Source: Tannerellaceae bacterium (lineage in GTDB: Bacteria; Bacteroidota; Bacteroidia; Bacteroidales; Tannerellaceae). Taken from it: a DNA stretch of 64,000 nucleotides. Position numbers and translations under genes: made by a program. Below are positions 1-7,943 of the stretch, in pieces. The notes under the pieces are model-generated. The model made no database searches, was not told where the DNA came from, and saw only the letters and a list, made by a program, of their open reading frames with translations. Positions within the stretch are counted from its first letter, which is position 1, and the number at the start of each line of letters is the position of its first letter. The stretch is from NCBI GenBank assembly GCA_031271045.1, contig JAISWO010000017.1, positions 1 to 64,000 on the forward strand. Direction: 5' to 3'.

Positions 1-180
1 ATTACTCAATTAAAGGGATGATGGCAACTAAGGTAACGAATATCCAACAAAGTTATGCCAAATCAAATACCTTTTCATCCCCTTTGGTGAGCGAGAGCGA
101 TCATGTCTGTTTCATATTGATAACCTTGTAACTGTTACTTTTAGACGGCGTATTGCCGAATATGGTTTGATATTCTACAC

Positions 181-1365
181 TCATATTGTTAATGTATTAA
201 GATTGATAAAAACCTGTTTCATGCCGGAAACATCCACGCTTTGTATGGGTATTATCTCCGGCAGTATGGAACGTTTATTATAAGCCTCAACGCTTGGATA
301 GGTAGTATAGCTTGTCCGTCCGTCCGGCGGAGTAGGTATGTACAATATCCCGGCGTCAGAGACGTAAGCCGGCGATTGTCCGTCCTGCTTCGGGGTCGGG
401 GGTATTTGAAGTTCTGACGACGGCTCAATGTTTCCCTGCCGGTTTTCTTTGATGATTTCCGATAACGGGAAGCGTATTAGGTAATCCGCTAAATCAAAAC
501 CCGCCCCTCTTTCCACTTCTGTGGCCTGTTCCTCTATCAGATTGGAAACGGATACGCTTTTGCAGATTGCGCGGAGCTGACTGGCCTTAAAGTTCCATTT
601 GTCATACATTCCGCTATCGGGATAGAGTATAACCTCCCGGCCTTTCAGATATTTGCATTTATCAGGGCTAAGTCCTTCACTGCCCCCACAGGCAAGCCAG
701 GTAAAGGCAGGCAAATAGCAGCTTGCTATAACCGCCGTCTTTTCACTCTCGACAATGGCGATGGGTTTTGCCGTATCCTTCAATAGATGTTCGCCAAAGA
801 AACATTGGGACAGGGTGAAATCCTGCAACTTTAATAAGCTGTGTACCCATTGTACGGGCGGCATTACATCTTTGCGCCTGTGTCCATCCTTTCCATACAT
901 TATAATCTTCCCCGTGTGTATTTTCCCGTAGCCATCTATTTGCCAAAATACGGTACCTCCGTTTTTGGATGTGCCAATAAAATATTTGCCTATCGTTTTT
1001 TTTGCAGCCTCATCGCCGACAATTCTACACAAGTATCGAACAAGCGCATTGGTTTCATATCCCTGCAATGATTTTTTGAAAATATCCGCACCAATGTAAG
1101 ACGGTGCAGGTTGAGGCATCGGGAGGGGCTTCCGGTAGGGCGTGTCATTCCTGACAGTATCAAAGGAAATATGATTATCCTGAAAATACTGCTTCGGGGA
1201 GTAATGGTGCCCGCATTTGTCGGCGCGGTCGCACTTCCCGACAGATGAATGAAGCGGCTCGCCTGTCGTATTATCAATGTACAAGACAAAAGTTTTCCGC
1301 TTGTCTTTACATGCAGGACAAATGCTTTTTCCCTTCTTCGTTAAACTGTATTTATGATATTCCAT
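181..1365 (-). CDS. Toprim/zinc-finger replication protein (DUF6371-like)
   Basis: A 394-residue protein of the type carried with primases on Bacteroidetes mobile elements. The N-terminus has a zinc-finger-like cluster: CPAC near residue 17, then KCDRADKCGHH near residue 44. The middle has a Toprim-like core: the acidic strand VESEKTAV, then a glycine-rich turn ACGGSEGL and a second acidic motif PDSGMYD. This layout matches the zinc-binding and Toprim parts of DnaG-like primases, so a role in priming or DNA processing for the element is likely. The DUF6371 assignment is from memory of the family. It lies downstream of the P4-type primase, separated by 119 bp holding an iteron-like dyad. It is the last element gene visible before the left edge. 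Confidence 0.75.
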   Translation of the reverse strand: MEYHKYSLTKKGKSICPACKDKRKTFVLYIDNTTGEPLHSSVGKCDRADKCGHHYSPKQYFQDNHISFDTVRNDTPYRKPLPMPQPAPSYIGADIFKKSLQGYETNALVRYLCRIVGDEAAKKTIGKYFIGTSKNGGTVFWQIDGYGKIHTGKIIMYGKDGHRRKDVMPPVQWVHSLLKLQDFTLSQCFFGEHLLKDTAKPIAIVESEKTAVIASCYLPAFTWLACGGSEGLSPDKCKYLKGREVILYPDSGMYDKWNFKASQLRAICKSVSVSNLIEEQATEVERGAGFDLADYLIRFPLSEIIKENRQGNIEPSSELQIPPTPKQDGQSPAYVSDAGILYIPTPPDGRTSYTTYPSVEAYNKRSILPEIIPIQSVDVSGMKQVFINLNTLTI

Positions 1366-1404
1366 CCCTATAATTTTTTGCGTGAAAAAATGTTTGTTTT
1401 TTAT

Positions 1405-1466
1405 CGTCCGTTGCGTCCGTATCGTCCAACTTTTTTGGATTTTGGACGATACGGACGATTTGGACG
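1405..1466. repeat. Iteron-like dyad, 3+3 copies of CGTCC/GGACG at 9-bp spacing
   Basis: CGTCC begins at 1405, 1414 and 1423. Its complement GGACG begins at 1444, 1453 and 1462. The inner arms, 1414-1429 and 1442-1457, are a perfect 16-bp inverted repeat around a 12-nt T-rich centre. The site lies between the primase and Toprim genes. P4-type primases bind iterons at their origins, so an origin or primase-binding site is a reasonable inference. A regulatory hairpin is the alternative. No U-tract directly follows the stem on the minus strand, so a simple terminator is less likely. Confidence 0.6.
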
Positions 1467-1484
1467 CTCGTTTAGAGACTTTTT

Positions 1485-2978
1485 TTAGTATAAGTATTCT
1501 CTTTCAACATAAACATACCTGTCTCCGCTCTTTACTATTTCAAAGCTTTTCACCCGCAGCCTGTCCGAAAACGTACGATTGCTGCAAGCCCGATACCCAT
1601 CCTCACCGCAAAAGGTCTTATATTGTTGGTACAGTTCTTTTAGTGACATACGCTCATTATTGCTTGGCTGGTAATTCTGCTCCTCAATAAACATCTGTAC
1701 GCTATCGCTTTCGGTACGGTATCGTTTCAAAGTCTCATCTATCGCCGTGCAGTCGGTAAATTTTTTATTCGACAGCAACCGTCTCAATCCGTCCAATACC
1801 CAATTGAACACCCCCGATAGTTCGCCATCAATGATTTTCTTGTGCAATCCCCTATCCTGTTCTCCTTCCGGAATAGTAACATCAAAAGGAACGACGATAA
1901 ACCGGCGAAAGAACGCATTTGTTTGCTCCGTATCCTTCGGCAGCTCATTTGCGTTGAAAATCATCTTGGCATAATTCCTGACTTCAAAAGGTCGCCCATA
2001 GGGACTTCGTGCCGTAAACGTTTCTCCGCTCGCCAGCTTTTTAAAGAGGTCGCAATTCATTTCCCTGCTGATTTCGCTTGCATAGTTCAAAAGCTTGTTG
2101 GCGATTTCCGCGCGATAGTAGCCCGTCTTGTCAGTCAAGTCTGAAAGTGGGTAGGTACTCACATTTTCGCCTCCTAACAACGCCGTCAATACTTCAAAGA
2201 ACACCGATTTTCCGTTTGCACCGTTTCCGTAAAGGATAAGACACTTCTCAAACTTCAATCCGCTACCATGACGGATGAACAAGTATCCCGCATATTCCGC
2301 TAAAACCGCCTGTGCTGTCTTGTCGGGCAAGACTCTGTCGAGATATTTTTTGAATATGGGGGCGGTTGCTACGGCATCGTACCGGAATGGCAATTGATAG
2401 GTCAGAAAGTCGGCATGATTGAATGTCCGCAACCCCTGATGATCCGTCGTCACCTCAAACGTGCCATTCTGCAAATTGATCAAAACCTTGTCCGGCGCAA
2501 ATTCCGGCGGCTGCAAGTGTGCGGAAAACAGGAACTGTTTATAAAGGTCATCTACGAACTGACATTCTTTCGCTAAAACCTGTTTCGTTCCCAGTTTCGC
2601 CGCACATTCGGAAAGGAAATGCTTTACATCATCTTCGGTTAGCGTCTCCCAGTATGCTCCGGTATAGAGATAGCAAAACCCGCCCTGTTTGCATAAAGCC
2701 CAATTATTAGCCTGCGCCCGCTGCAATATCTCCTCTATGATGAGCACCTTCATCTCTGGTCGTTTTACTTTGAGTTCAGCGCGCTCTTCCGCTGATATGT
2801 TCGGGTATAGCTTTGCTATGAAATCTACCGGTGCACATTGAGCAATCAACGATTCCAGGATTTCGCGACTGCCTTTAGGTTCGGGTTGCGCCGTCAATCG
2901 TTCCGCTTCGGCTTTGATAGCATCGGGAGTTATCCGGCTAAAATCAAATCCGACATCTTTCAAATTAAATCCCCCCAT
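1485..2978 (-). CDS. P4-type phage/plasmid primase-helicase, C-terminal SF3 type
   Basis: A 497-residue replication protein with an SF3 helicase domain. The Walker A motif GNGANGKS lies at about residues 251-258. A sensor-like strand MIFNANELP lies further on, in a context typical of P4/D5-type primases. The part before the helicase core resembles the D5_N region. It should unwind and prime the element's DNA together with the neighbouring Toprim protein. I chose the ATG at 2976-2978, which overlaps the stop of the upstream gene by 14 bp. The same frame stays open to an ATG at 3029, but that extension (MRLCLRNPMLCSL) looks unlike the family. No recognisable archaeo-eukaryotic primase motif is visible upstream of the helicase core. 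Confidence 0.88.
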   Translation of the reverse strand: MGGFNLKDVGFDFSRITPDAIKAEAERLTAQPEPKGSREILESLIAQCAPVDFIAKLYPNISAEERAELKVKRPEMKVLIIEEILQRAQANNWALCKQGGFCYLYTGAYWETLTEDDVKHFLSECAAKLGTKQVLAKECQFVDDLYKQFLFSAHLQPPEFAPDKVLINLQNGTFEVTTDHQGLRTFNHADFLTYQLPFRYDAVATAPIFKKYLDRVLPDKTAQAVLAEYAGYLFIRHGSGLKFEKCLILYGNGANGKSVFFEVLTALLGGENVSTYPLSDLTDKTGYYRAEIANKLLNYASEISREMNCDLFKKLASGETFTARSPYGRPFEVRNYAKMIFNANELPKDTEQTNAFFRRFIVVPFDVTIPEGEQDRGLHKKIIDGELSGVFNWVLDGLRRLLSNKKFTDCTAIDETLKRYRTESDSVQMFIEEQNYQPSNNERMSLKELYQQYKTFCGEDGYRACSNRTFSDRLRVKSFEIVKSGDRYVYVEREYLY

Positions 2979-3291
2979 CGCCAAACAAATTAAGCTGCAC
3001 AACATTGGATTTCGTAAACAAAGCCTCATCGGTAGAATAAAAGCCCGCTCGGAATTGAGTATAAGGGCAATATCCCTTGCGGATTACCTGAATATATCCC
3101 TTTTCCTCCATATCGGCAATGTAACGGCAAATGTTCGCCCGCAGTATCCCCGTTTCAATGGATACTTGCAGCATCGTTTTGGGACGTTCTTTAAAAGATT
3201 GATAAACAGTTTGGTACTGTGAAACAAAATGATTATCTTTACCACGTTTCAGTGTGGCGGCTGTGATGGCCGCCTTTTTTTTTGTTCCCAT
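2965..3291 (-). CDS. Small winged-helix-like DNA-binding protein
   Basis: A 108-residue basic protein (N-terminus MGTKKKAAITAATLKRGKD). Its middle reads like a winged helix: TMLQVSIETGILRANICRYI suits a helix-turn-helix, followed by EKGYIQVIRKG as the wing. The order of genes (excisionase-like HTH, this protein, primase, Toprim protein) suggests a helper or regulator of element replication. It begins 2 bp after the stop of the HTH gene and overlaps the primase start by 14 bp, so the genes are probably translated together. No specific function can be assigned. Confidence 0.7.
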   Translation of the reverse strand: MGTKKKAAITAATLKRGKDNHFVSQYQTVYQSFKERPKTMLQVSIETGILRANICRYIADMEEKGYIQVIRKGYCPYTQFRAGFYSTDEALFTKSNVVQLNLFGDGGI

Positions 3292-3293
3292 AC

Positions 3294-3590
3294 TCAGCCT
3301 TCCAGAATCTTTTTTACGTCACTCATTCGGTACCGGCGTTTTCCGCCGACTTCAATAGGTACTAAATACTCCTGCTTTCTCCATCTCCAAAGGGTAGATT
3401 TATCCACATCAAGAATCTTTGCCACCTGGTCGGGACTTGGATACGTTTCTGTGTTGGCATCTGTAATTTGTTGCTCCAATTCCTTCCGGGTTGTCTGGAC
3501 ACAATACTCTACCACTTCCAACAACTCGCCCGCCGTCACTGTCAGATTTATAGACGGACATTCTTTTGCAAGTTTTATTAAATCTGTCAT
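3294..3590 (-). CDS. Excisionase-type helix-turn-helix protein
   Basis: A 98-residue protein with a MerR/Xis-like HTH in its C-terminal half: PDQVAKILDVDKSTLWRWRK, then a wing ending GGKRRYRMSDVKKIL. The N-terminal half is acidic and probably helical. Proteins of this size and fold in Bacteroidetes elements act as recombination directionality factors or local repressors. It is first in the operon leading to the primase. A -7-like box lies about 110 nt upstream. Confidence 0.82.
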   Translation of the reverse strand: MTDLIKLAKECPSINLTVTAGELLEVVEYCVQTTRKELEQQITDANTETYPSPDQVAKILDVDKSTLWRWRKQEYLVPIEVGGKRRYRMSDVKKILEG

Positions 3591-3701
3591 AATTTTTAAG
3601 ACTTAATTTTTTTTTGCGATTGCCAACGGGTCAAATGATACAGCACTTCCCGTTTCGACTGCCTTCTGTAATACAGTCGTTTGTTTTCGGCTTTCGCTTT
3701 A

Positions 3702-3709
3702 CAAAAATA
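3702..3709 (-). promoter_or_regulatory. -7 box of the replication operon, next to a G-rich tract
   Basis: On the minus strand the sequence is TATTTTTG, matching TAnnTTTG, about 110 nt upstream of the HTH gene. The region where a -33 box would be is replaced by a C-rich tract on this strand. On the plus strand that tract has four G-runs, at 3715-3718, 3723-3726, 3728-3730 and 3734-3737. Confidence 0.45.
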
Positions 3710-3762
3710 CAACTGGGGTACTGGGGTGGGTGTGGGGTAAAGTAAAGAAAATTACAAAAAAC

Positions 3763-3795
3763 AATGCGCAGATATAATTAAATATCAGCGCATTA
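3763..3795 (-). terminator. Inverted repeat, probable terminator of the int-fic operon
   Basis: The arms AATGCGC (3763-3769) and GCGCATT (3789-3795), with inner ATAT pairing, form a hairpin. On the minus strand it is followed by a T-rich stretch, as expected for termination after the gene ending at 3853. A 16-bp direct repeat, TGGGGTGGGTGTGGGG, flanks it at 3722-3737 and 3819-3834. This 260-bp gap holds no gene. Confidence 0.5.
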
Positions 3796-3852
3796 CGTTT
3801 TATGAAATATTTTTTTGTGGGGTGGGTGTGGGGCAATCCTGTAATTATAGAG

Positions 3853-4845
3853 TTATTTTAATCTGTCTACTTCCCTTCTCCAACCCGAAGGCACATTAGC
3901 TCCACTGCACTTGGTTGGCTCGGTGCCTATACTGTGGGCTGTCTTAAGATACCACTCTTTGCGTGAATTTTCGGGAATAAATTTACTTAAAACACTGATA
4001 ATATACGTGCATTTGGTTTTCATCCCTCGACTTGCCGCATGGGCATGTATTTCTCTGAAGTTAGCTTCATGCACCGCATTTATAAATTTCACATCTGAAA
4101 CAATGGCATTATCCAATACCCCTGTATCAATGCAAAATTTATAGACGGCTGAAATTTTAGTCATGTCAAGAGTATATTGTTGAGGCTCACCGGTATTCGC
4201 TGCATTAGTATTTGATTCTAATTTCTTGGCTGCTTCCGGCTGTGGGGAGGGGTTAGTTTTTGTTTCAAATTGACTTACATACTCAAAGTAGTATCTCACA
4301 TGTCCCTTTATTTGATTTACTTCCGGATCGGAAATAAAAGAAAATATGCCTTCCGACTGTCTTACCCACTGCTCCTCTTTGGCTCTGTATTGGTCGTAAA
4401 ATTCACGTTCCAAATCACGCTTAAATACATCGGCATCGTTTTTATGTTCGGCTTTATATTGGGCTAATCTGGCTTGCAAATAACCTGAAAAAATCGTTTG
4501 CGTGCCATCTCCCCAATGCTTAATCAACCACCCGACAAAACCGCCGGCCAAAGCAGGTAACTGTCTTGCCTTTTGTTTGTAGTAACAATCCCGACCCTCT
4601 GCCGAATACCAATACTTATTTTCTTTATCGTATTCCGAATAAATTGGGTCGCCCAACCTCCCGTCCTTCTCAACTAATTCTATGAATCTGTATAAGCAAT
4701 TATTGTCAGGGTCATCAAAATAGCCAATTCTACCATTTCCCCATCTTTTATACTCCTCGTGAGGGGTTCCTTTTTTGTCGTAGACTATTGCCCTCTTTGT
4801 AGCATTTTTTACGTGGAGAATATTTTCATTTGTTTCCATAATCAT
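3853..4845 (-). CDS. Mobile-element protein of unknown function, paralogue of the next gene upstream
   Basis: A 330-residue protein with no domain I recognise. Its N-terminal half contains YKRWGNGRIGYF and later GFVGWLIKHWGDG. Both align with segments of the adjacent 228-residue protein (YVWENGKVGYF and GFGEYVLENWGED), so the two look like diverged duplicates. This copy has an extra C-terminal domain of about 105 residues (from YTLDMTKISAVY onward) that is mostly helical in character. It starts 12 bp after its paralogue and is last in the int-fic operon. No signal peptide or membrane segment is evident. An ATG two codons downstream is an equally good start. Confidence 0.7.
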   Translation of the reverse strand: MIMETNENILHVKNATKRAIVYDKKGTPHEEYKRWGNGRIGYFDDPDNNCLYRFIELVEKDGRLGDPIYSEYDKENKYWYSAEGRDCYYKQKARQLPALAGGFVGWLIKHWGDGTQTIFSGYLQARLAQYKAEHKNDADVFKRDLEREFYDQYRAKEEQWVRQSEGIFSFISDPEVNQIKGHVRYYFEYVSQFETKTNPSPQPEAAKKLESNTNAANTGEPQQYTLDMTKISAVYKFCIDTGVLDNAIVSDVKFINAVHEANFREIHAHAASRGMKTKCTYIISVLSKFIPENSRKEWYLKTAHSIGTEPTKCSGANVPSGWRREVDRLK

Positions 4846-4857
4846 TCAATCATTGAT

Positions 4858-5544
4858 TTAGTTTCTCATTATCTTTTGCGGTAAAGAATTCTGAAATAGA
4901 CGTTTTCCCCATCTGCTTTGTTCGTCCTCTTTCAATTCGTTTAATAGTAGTAATGCCGTCTGTTTATCCGCTTGAGGGTAATTGTCTTTACGCCATTGCT
5001 CAACTCTTTTCCGGTATTTGCCGGTAATATAGTCTTCGCATAGTTTGGATAAATCTTCCCCCCAATTTTCCAACACATATTCGCCGAAGCCGGAAGTAAT
5101 AATATTGTTGCTTTGAGGGAAAGCAAAGGTCTTACTACTATCTCGATGTATCTGCACAAACCGTAATCCTTTCCCGTCCTTTTGACCACCGCCAAATTTC
5201 GGCGGAAGAAAATCATTGTTCAATGGTCTGTGTTCAAAAGAAATGAAATAACCAACCTTGCCATTTTCCCAAACATAGCCATCGGCATTGCTATAATTTA
5301 CATCTTTGGGCGTTTTATACAATCGGCTATTGTTATTTTCTCGCATCTGCAAAACCTGTTCTTTACTGTATTGTGCATCTTCACGGTCTTCATTCATACG
5401 GTTAATGAATTGCTTGTTAAGTTCGTTATGCAGATTATCCGATTTTGGAATAATCTGCTTGGCAATATCTTCAACCCTCTGTATGTTCAATTCATTCAGA
5501 GGTATAGGATTATTGTTCTGTTTTGTATCATCTTTTGTTCCCAT
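4858..5544 (-). CDS. Mobile-element protein of unknown function, shorter paralogue
   Basis: A 228-residue charged protein. Residues 1-75 are rich in Asn, Gln and Glu and probably helical. The middle carries WENGKVGYF and, about 80 residues on, GFGEYVLENWGEDLSKLCED, both shared with the following gene product. It lacks that protein's C-terminal extension. It starts 22 bp after the fic gene and 12 bp before its paralogue, so it is probably co-transcribed with int and fic. No enzyme motif is visible. A role with the Fic protein, for example as target or partner, is only suggested by position. Confidence 0.68.
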   Translation of the reverse strand: MGTKDDTKQNNNPIPLNELNIQRVEDIAKQIIPKSDNLHNELNKQFINRMNEDREDAQYSKEQVLQMRENNNSRLYKTPKDVNYSNADGYVWENGKVGYFISFEHRPLNNDFLPPKFGGGQKDGKGLRFVQIHRDSSKTFAFPQSNNIITSGFGEYVLENWGEDLSKLCEDYITGKYRKRVEQWRKDNYPQADKQTALLLLNELKEDEQSRWGKRLFQNSLPQKIMRN

Positions 5545-5566
5545 ATCGCTCCAAGTATTTAATCTA

Positions 5567-6331
5567 TTAGGCCGTCTTTATTTCCTTTTCCAAAAACTTC
5601 TTGTATTGCCTAAACATAAAATCATGGAACACCGCTGTATTATCGGTTTCGCGCGCTTTTTCCAAAGCATGAATGTAGGAAATACGGTTGCTTTTATACA
5701 CATAGAAAACAGGCAGGTCAAAGCAAGCTAAAATGTAGTTCATAATTAGTCGGCTTGTTCGTCCGTTGCCGTCAGCAAAAGGATGTATGCTCACAAATTG
5801 AAAGTGTGCATAAAAAGCCGCTTCACATTTTTGCTGAAAGGTTTTCGCTTCCGATATTCGTTTATTCAAGTCGGAAACAAAAGATTTCATTAGGTCGGGT
5901 ACTTTGCTGTAATTCGGGAAAGTCCGTGCCCCTGCATGAACATTTACAAGCCGGTAGTCACCACGTGTACTGTCAAACGTCCCTAATGCAGTATTGTAAA
6001 TACCACCGGTGTTCTTTACCACCATACCCCCGATTTCCTGTATAAAGGGTTCTACGAGTGGCTGTTTTTTACTTGCTCGATTGAGAGTATGAACAAGGGC
6101 TTTTTGGTGGTCAATGACCATTTGTTGCTCCGAAAAGGGTTTGTTTTGGGCAGGTATATCCTGGTCGAGCAAATTATAAACCTGCCCTTCCGTTAATGTG
6201 CTACCTTCTATCGCTGTGCTGTGATAGGTAATTGCATAATAGGTGAATTTTCTCATGTCTACCTGTCCGCGCATTACTTGCTGATAGTCGACAACCAATT
6301 TTTCGAGTTTGTTAATGTTTTCCGTACTCAT
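5567..6331 (-). CDS. Fic family AMPylase-like protein (class II)
   Basis: A 254-residue Fic protein. The catalytic loop HPFADGNGRTSR is complete (His, the phosphate-binding Asn-Gly, and Arg). Near residue 35 the N-terminal helix carries STAIEG, matching the inhibitory motif (S/T)xxxE(G/N) of class II Fic proteins, so the protein probably restrains itself. Such enzymes usually transfer AMP or another nucleotide moiety to hydroxyl side chains of target proteins. The start overlaps the integrase stop by 4 bp (ATGA), which implies translational coupling, an uncommon pairing. There is no obvious separate antitoxin of the VbhA type nearby. Confidence 0.92.
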   Translation of the reverse strand: MSTENINKLEKLVVDYQQVMRGQVDMRKFTYYAITYHSTAIEGSTLTEGQVYNLLDQDIPAQNKPFSEQQMVIDHQKALVHTLNRASKKQPLVEPFIQEIGGMVVKNTGGIYNTALGTFDSTRGDYRLVNVHAGARTFPNYSKVPDLMKSFVSDLNKRISEAKTFQQKCEAAFYAHFQFVSIHPFADGNGRTSRLIMNYILACFDLPVFYVYKSNRISYIHALEKARETDNTAVFHDFMFRQYKKFLEKEIKTA

Positions 6332-7656
6332 TCCAGCATTTTTACAAGTTCTGTTTTCATTTCTTCGTCTATATCCCGGTACCGGGCAAATGCCTTGCTT
6401 CCCTCTACATGTCCGCTCAAACTTCCCACTAAATTGGGATCTTTGACTTTTTTGTAAAGATTACCGATAAAGGTACGCCGGGCTAAATGAGATGAGGCTA
6501 TCGTGTTGATAGGACATTTTTCTTCTATTCGTGTGGTGGGGTTTAGTACCGTCACAATTCTTCTTATCCCAGCAAGCGTCAATATCTGTTTTATATCTGC
6601 GTTGTATTTTTGTTCGCTTGAAAAAGGAAATAGAGGGGATTTCGGGTTAGTACTTTTGTGTTTTGATACAATAGATTCCGCCGTTTCGTTCAATGGAACA
6701 CGAACAACAATCGGATGACCTTCTTTTGTCTTATTAGGGATATACTCTACCGCACCGTTTATTATATTTTCTCCGGTTAGTTTATAAAGGTCTCCCACCC
6801 GGCAGCCGATGAGGCATTGGAAAACAAACACATCCCTTTGTGCCCCCAATCTGGGGTTTTTAGACAAATCGAGACTGTACATTTTATTCCGTTCATCTAT
6901 TGTCAGGTAATAAGGTGTTCCGTAGACGCTTTCTCTTACCGTATACTTTTTAAATGGGTTATTAGACGCCCTTTCTGTTTCGTTCGCCCATGAAAAGAAA
7001 GCTCTGATGCGTGAAAAAATATCATTAATTCGGTTCTGACCTCTGGGCTGCGGGGTTCTTTTCTCTGGAAAAGCCTTGTATAGCTGGGGGTATTCGCTGT
7101 ATAATGTATGCTCATTCCTGATAAAATTTTCCAAGTCTTCCAATGTTTCAGCCGATATTTTGTCTAAATCCAGGATAAACAGGGAGTTTTCGTATAGTGA
7201 GATAAACATTTCGAATCTTTGGAGTATTCTTTTAATAACCCTGTATCCTTCTTTGCGTTCGTCCGACATTTTACGCTTTTCCATAAATGTATCAAGCGCA
7301 TCAAAGAAAGTTTCATTTTCTTTTGGCTTTATGTACTTGTCGGGATGGAGTTCTCTGTCTATCAACTTTTCAAATTGGTTTCCATCAACAGTTCCATTAT
7401 TAGCCTCTGCGTAGACCTTGAGTATAAGTTTTTTCCTATCGGATATAGCATTATTGAACGATATGCGCTCCGTACTGCTAATAACGCATTTTGCTTTGTA
7501 GCCCTCCCGTTTTCCGTCCCAGAGGTTAGGACTAACTGTTATGTCGCTTTTATGGTATAGCTGTATTTCCCGTCCGTCCCTTAATCGGAAACGAACATTT
7601 ACTGACTTGTTTTTGTCGGTTTTTGTGGTGCGAATAAATGCTGTTACTGTCGCCAC
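6328..7656 (-). CDS. Tyrosine site-specific recombinase (integrase)
   Basis: A tyrosine recombinase of about 442 residues with the full catalytic set: Arg in IGCRVGDLYKLTG, His and Arg in SSHLARRTF, the second His in SGHVEGSKAF and the nucleophilic Tyr in ARYRDID. The N-terminal part has the Arm-binding and SAM-like core-binding regions usual in Bacteroidetes integrases. The best start is a GTG at 7654-7656, giving VATVTAFIRTT, a family-like N-terminus. An ATG 21 codons upstream would lie upstream of the -7 box at 7684-7691 and is unlikely. The gene is at the edge of the element with attachment sequences just outside, as expected. Confidence 0.93.
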   Translation of the reverse strand: MATVTAFIRTTKTDKNKSVNVRFRLRDGREIQLYHKSDITVSPNLWDGKREGYKAKCVISSTERISFNNAISDRKKLILKVYAEANNGTVDGNQFEKLIDRELHPDKYIKPKENETFFDALDTFMEKRKMSDERKEGYRVIKRILQRFEMFISLYENSLFILDLDKISAETLEDLENFIRNEHTLYSEYPQLYKAFPEKRTPQPRGQNRINDIFSRIRAFFSWANETERASNNPFKKYTVRESVYGTPYYLTIDERNKMYSLDLSKNPRLGAQRDVFVFQCLIGCRVGDLYKLTGENIINGAVEYIPNKTKEGHPIVVRVPLNETAESIVSKHKSTNPKSPLFPFSSEQKYNADIKQILTLAGIRRIVTVLNPTTRIEEKCPINTIASSHLARRTFIGNLYKKVKDPNLVGSLSGHVEGSKAFARYRDIDEEMKTELVKMLE

Positions 7657-7677
7657 GAAAAATATTATTGTTGATTC

Positions 7678-7717
7678 GTGGTGCAAATATACCAAACTTG
7701 CACCACATTTGCACCAC
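7678..7717. promoter_or_regulatory. Three GTGGTGCAA boxes around the integrase promoter
   Basis: GTGGTGCAA occurs at 7678-7686, and its complement TTGCACCAC at 7698-7706 and 7709-7717. The last two are 11 bp apart, one helical turn. They bracket the int -7 box. They look like integrase arm-type binding sites or operators for autorepression. Confidence 0.55.
7684..7691 (-). promoter_or_regulatory. int promoter -7 box
   Basis: TATATTTG on the minus strand fits TAnnTTTG and lies about 28 nt upstream of the GTG start. It partly overlaps the first GTGGTGCAA box, so a protein bound there would block transcription. Confidence 0.5.
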
Positions 7718-7849
7718 ATAAACGCAATTTATTTCAATTTGACAAAATACTATGCAATTCATTGTTTTAAACAACTATGTGTATAATAGACTAATAACAC
7801 GATATGTTCATTTCCTATCGTTGCTTTCAAATATGAATTTATTGCATTA

Positions 7850-7870
7850 TTCAGACCCTGTCGCGGTCAC
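7850..7870 (+). other. Candidate attachment-site remnant at the element edge
   Basis: The stretch 7850-7870 (TTCAGACCCTG, then TCGCGGTCAC) lies between the integrase promoter and a strong terminator. It could be the 3' end of a chromosomal gene or tRNA left by integration, because a stable RNA would be followed by such a terminator. The T-loop match is imperfect and no tRNA body is present, so this is inference from position only. Confidence 0.25.
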
Positions 7871-7880
7871 TAAAAAGGAA

Positions 7881-7917
7881 AAACGTACCCAATCATTCAT
7901 TGGGTACGTTTTTTTTA
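7881..7917. terminator. Bidirectional rho-independent terminator
   Basis: An 11-bp perfect stem, AAACGTACCCA (7881-7891) with its complement at 7901-7911, has a 9-nt loop. A T-run follows on the plus strand and a T-rich tract on the minus strand. It can end the DUF2148 operon and any plus-strand transcript arriving from the left. Confidence 0.8.
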
Positions 7918-7943
7918 TGGGGGTAACTTTCGCTTTTATTGGT

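Noticed and set aside
19..135. 38-codon plus frame at the left edge after AAAGGG
   Set aside because: Too short, no family likeness, opposite to all element genes. It could be chance.
7850..7870. Intact tRNA gene at the element edge
   Set aside because: Only a short 3'-like fragment is present. No cloverleaf body, and the T-loop match is imperfect.
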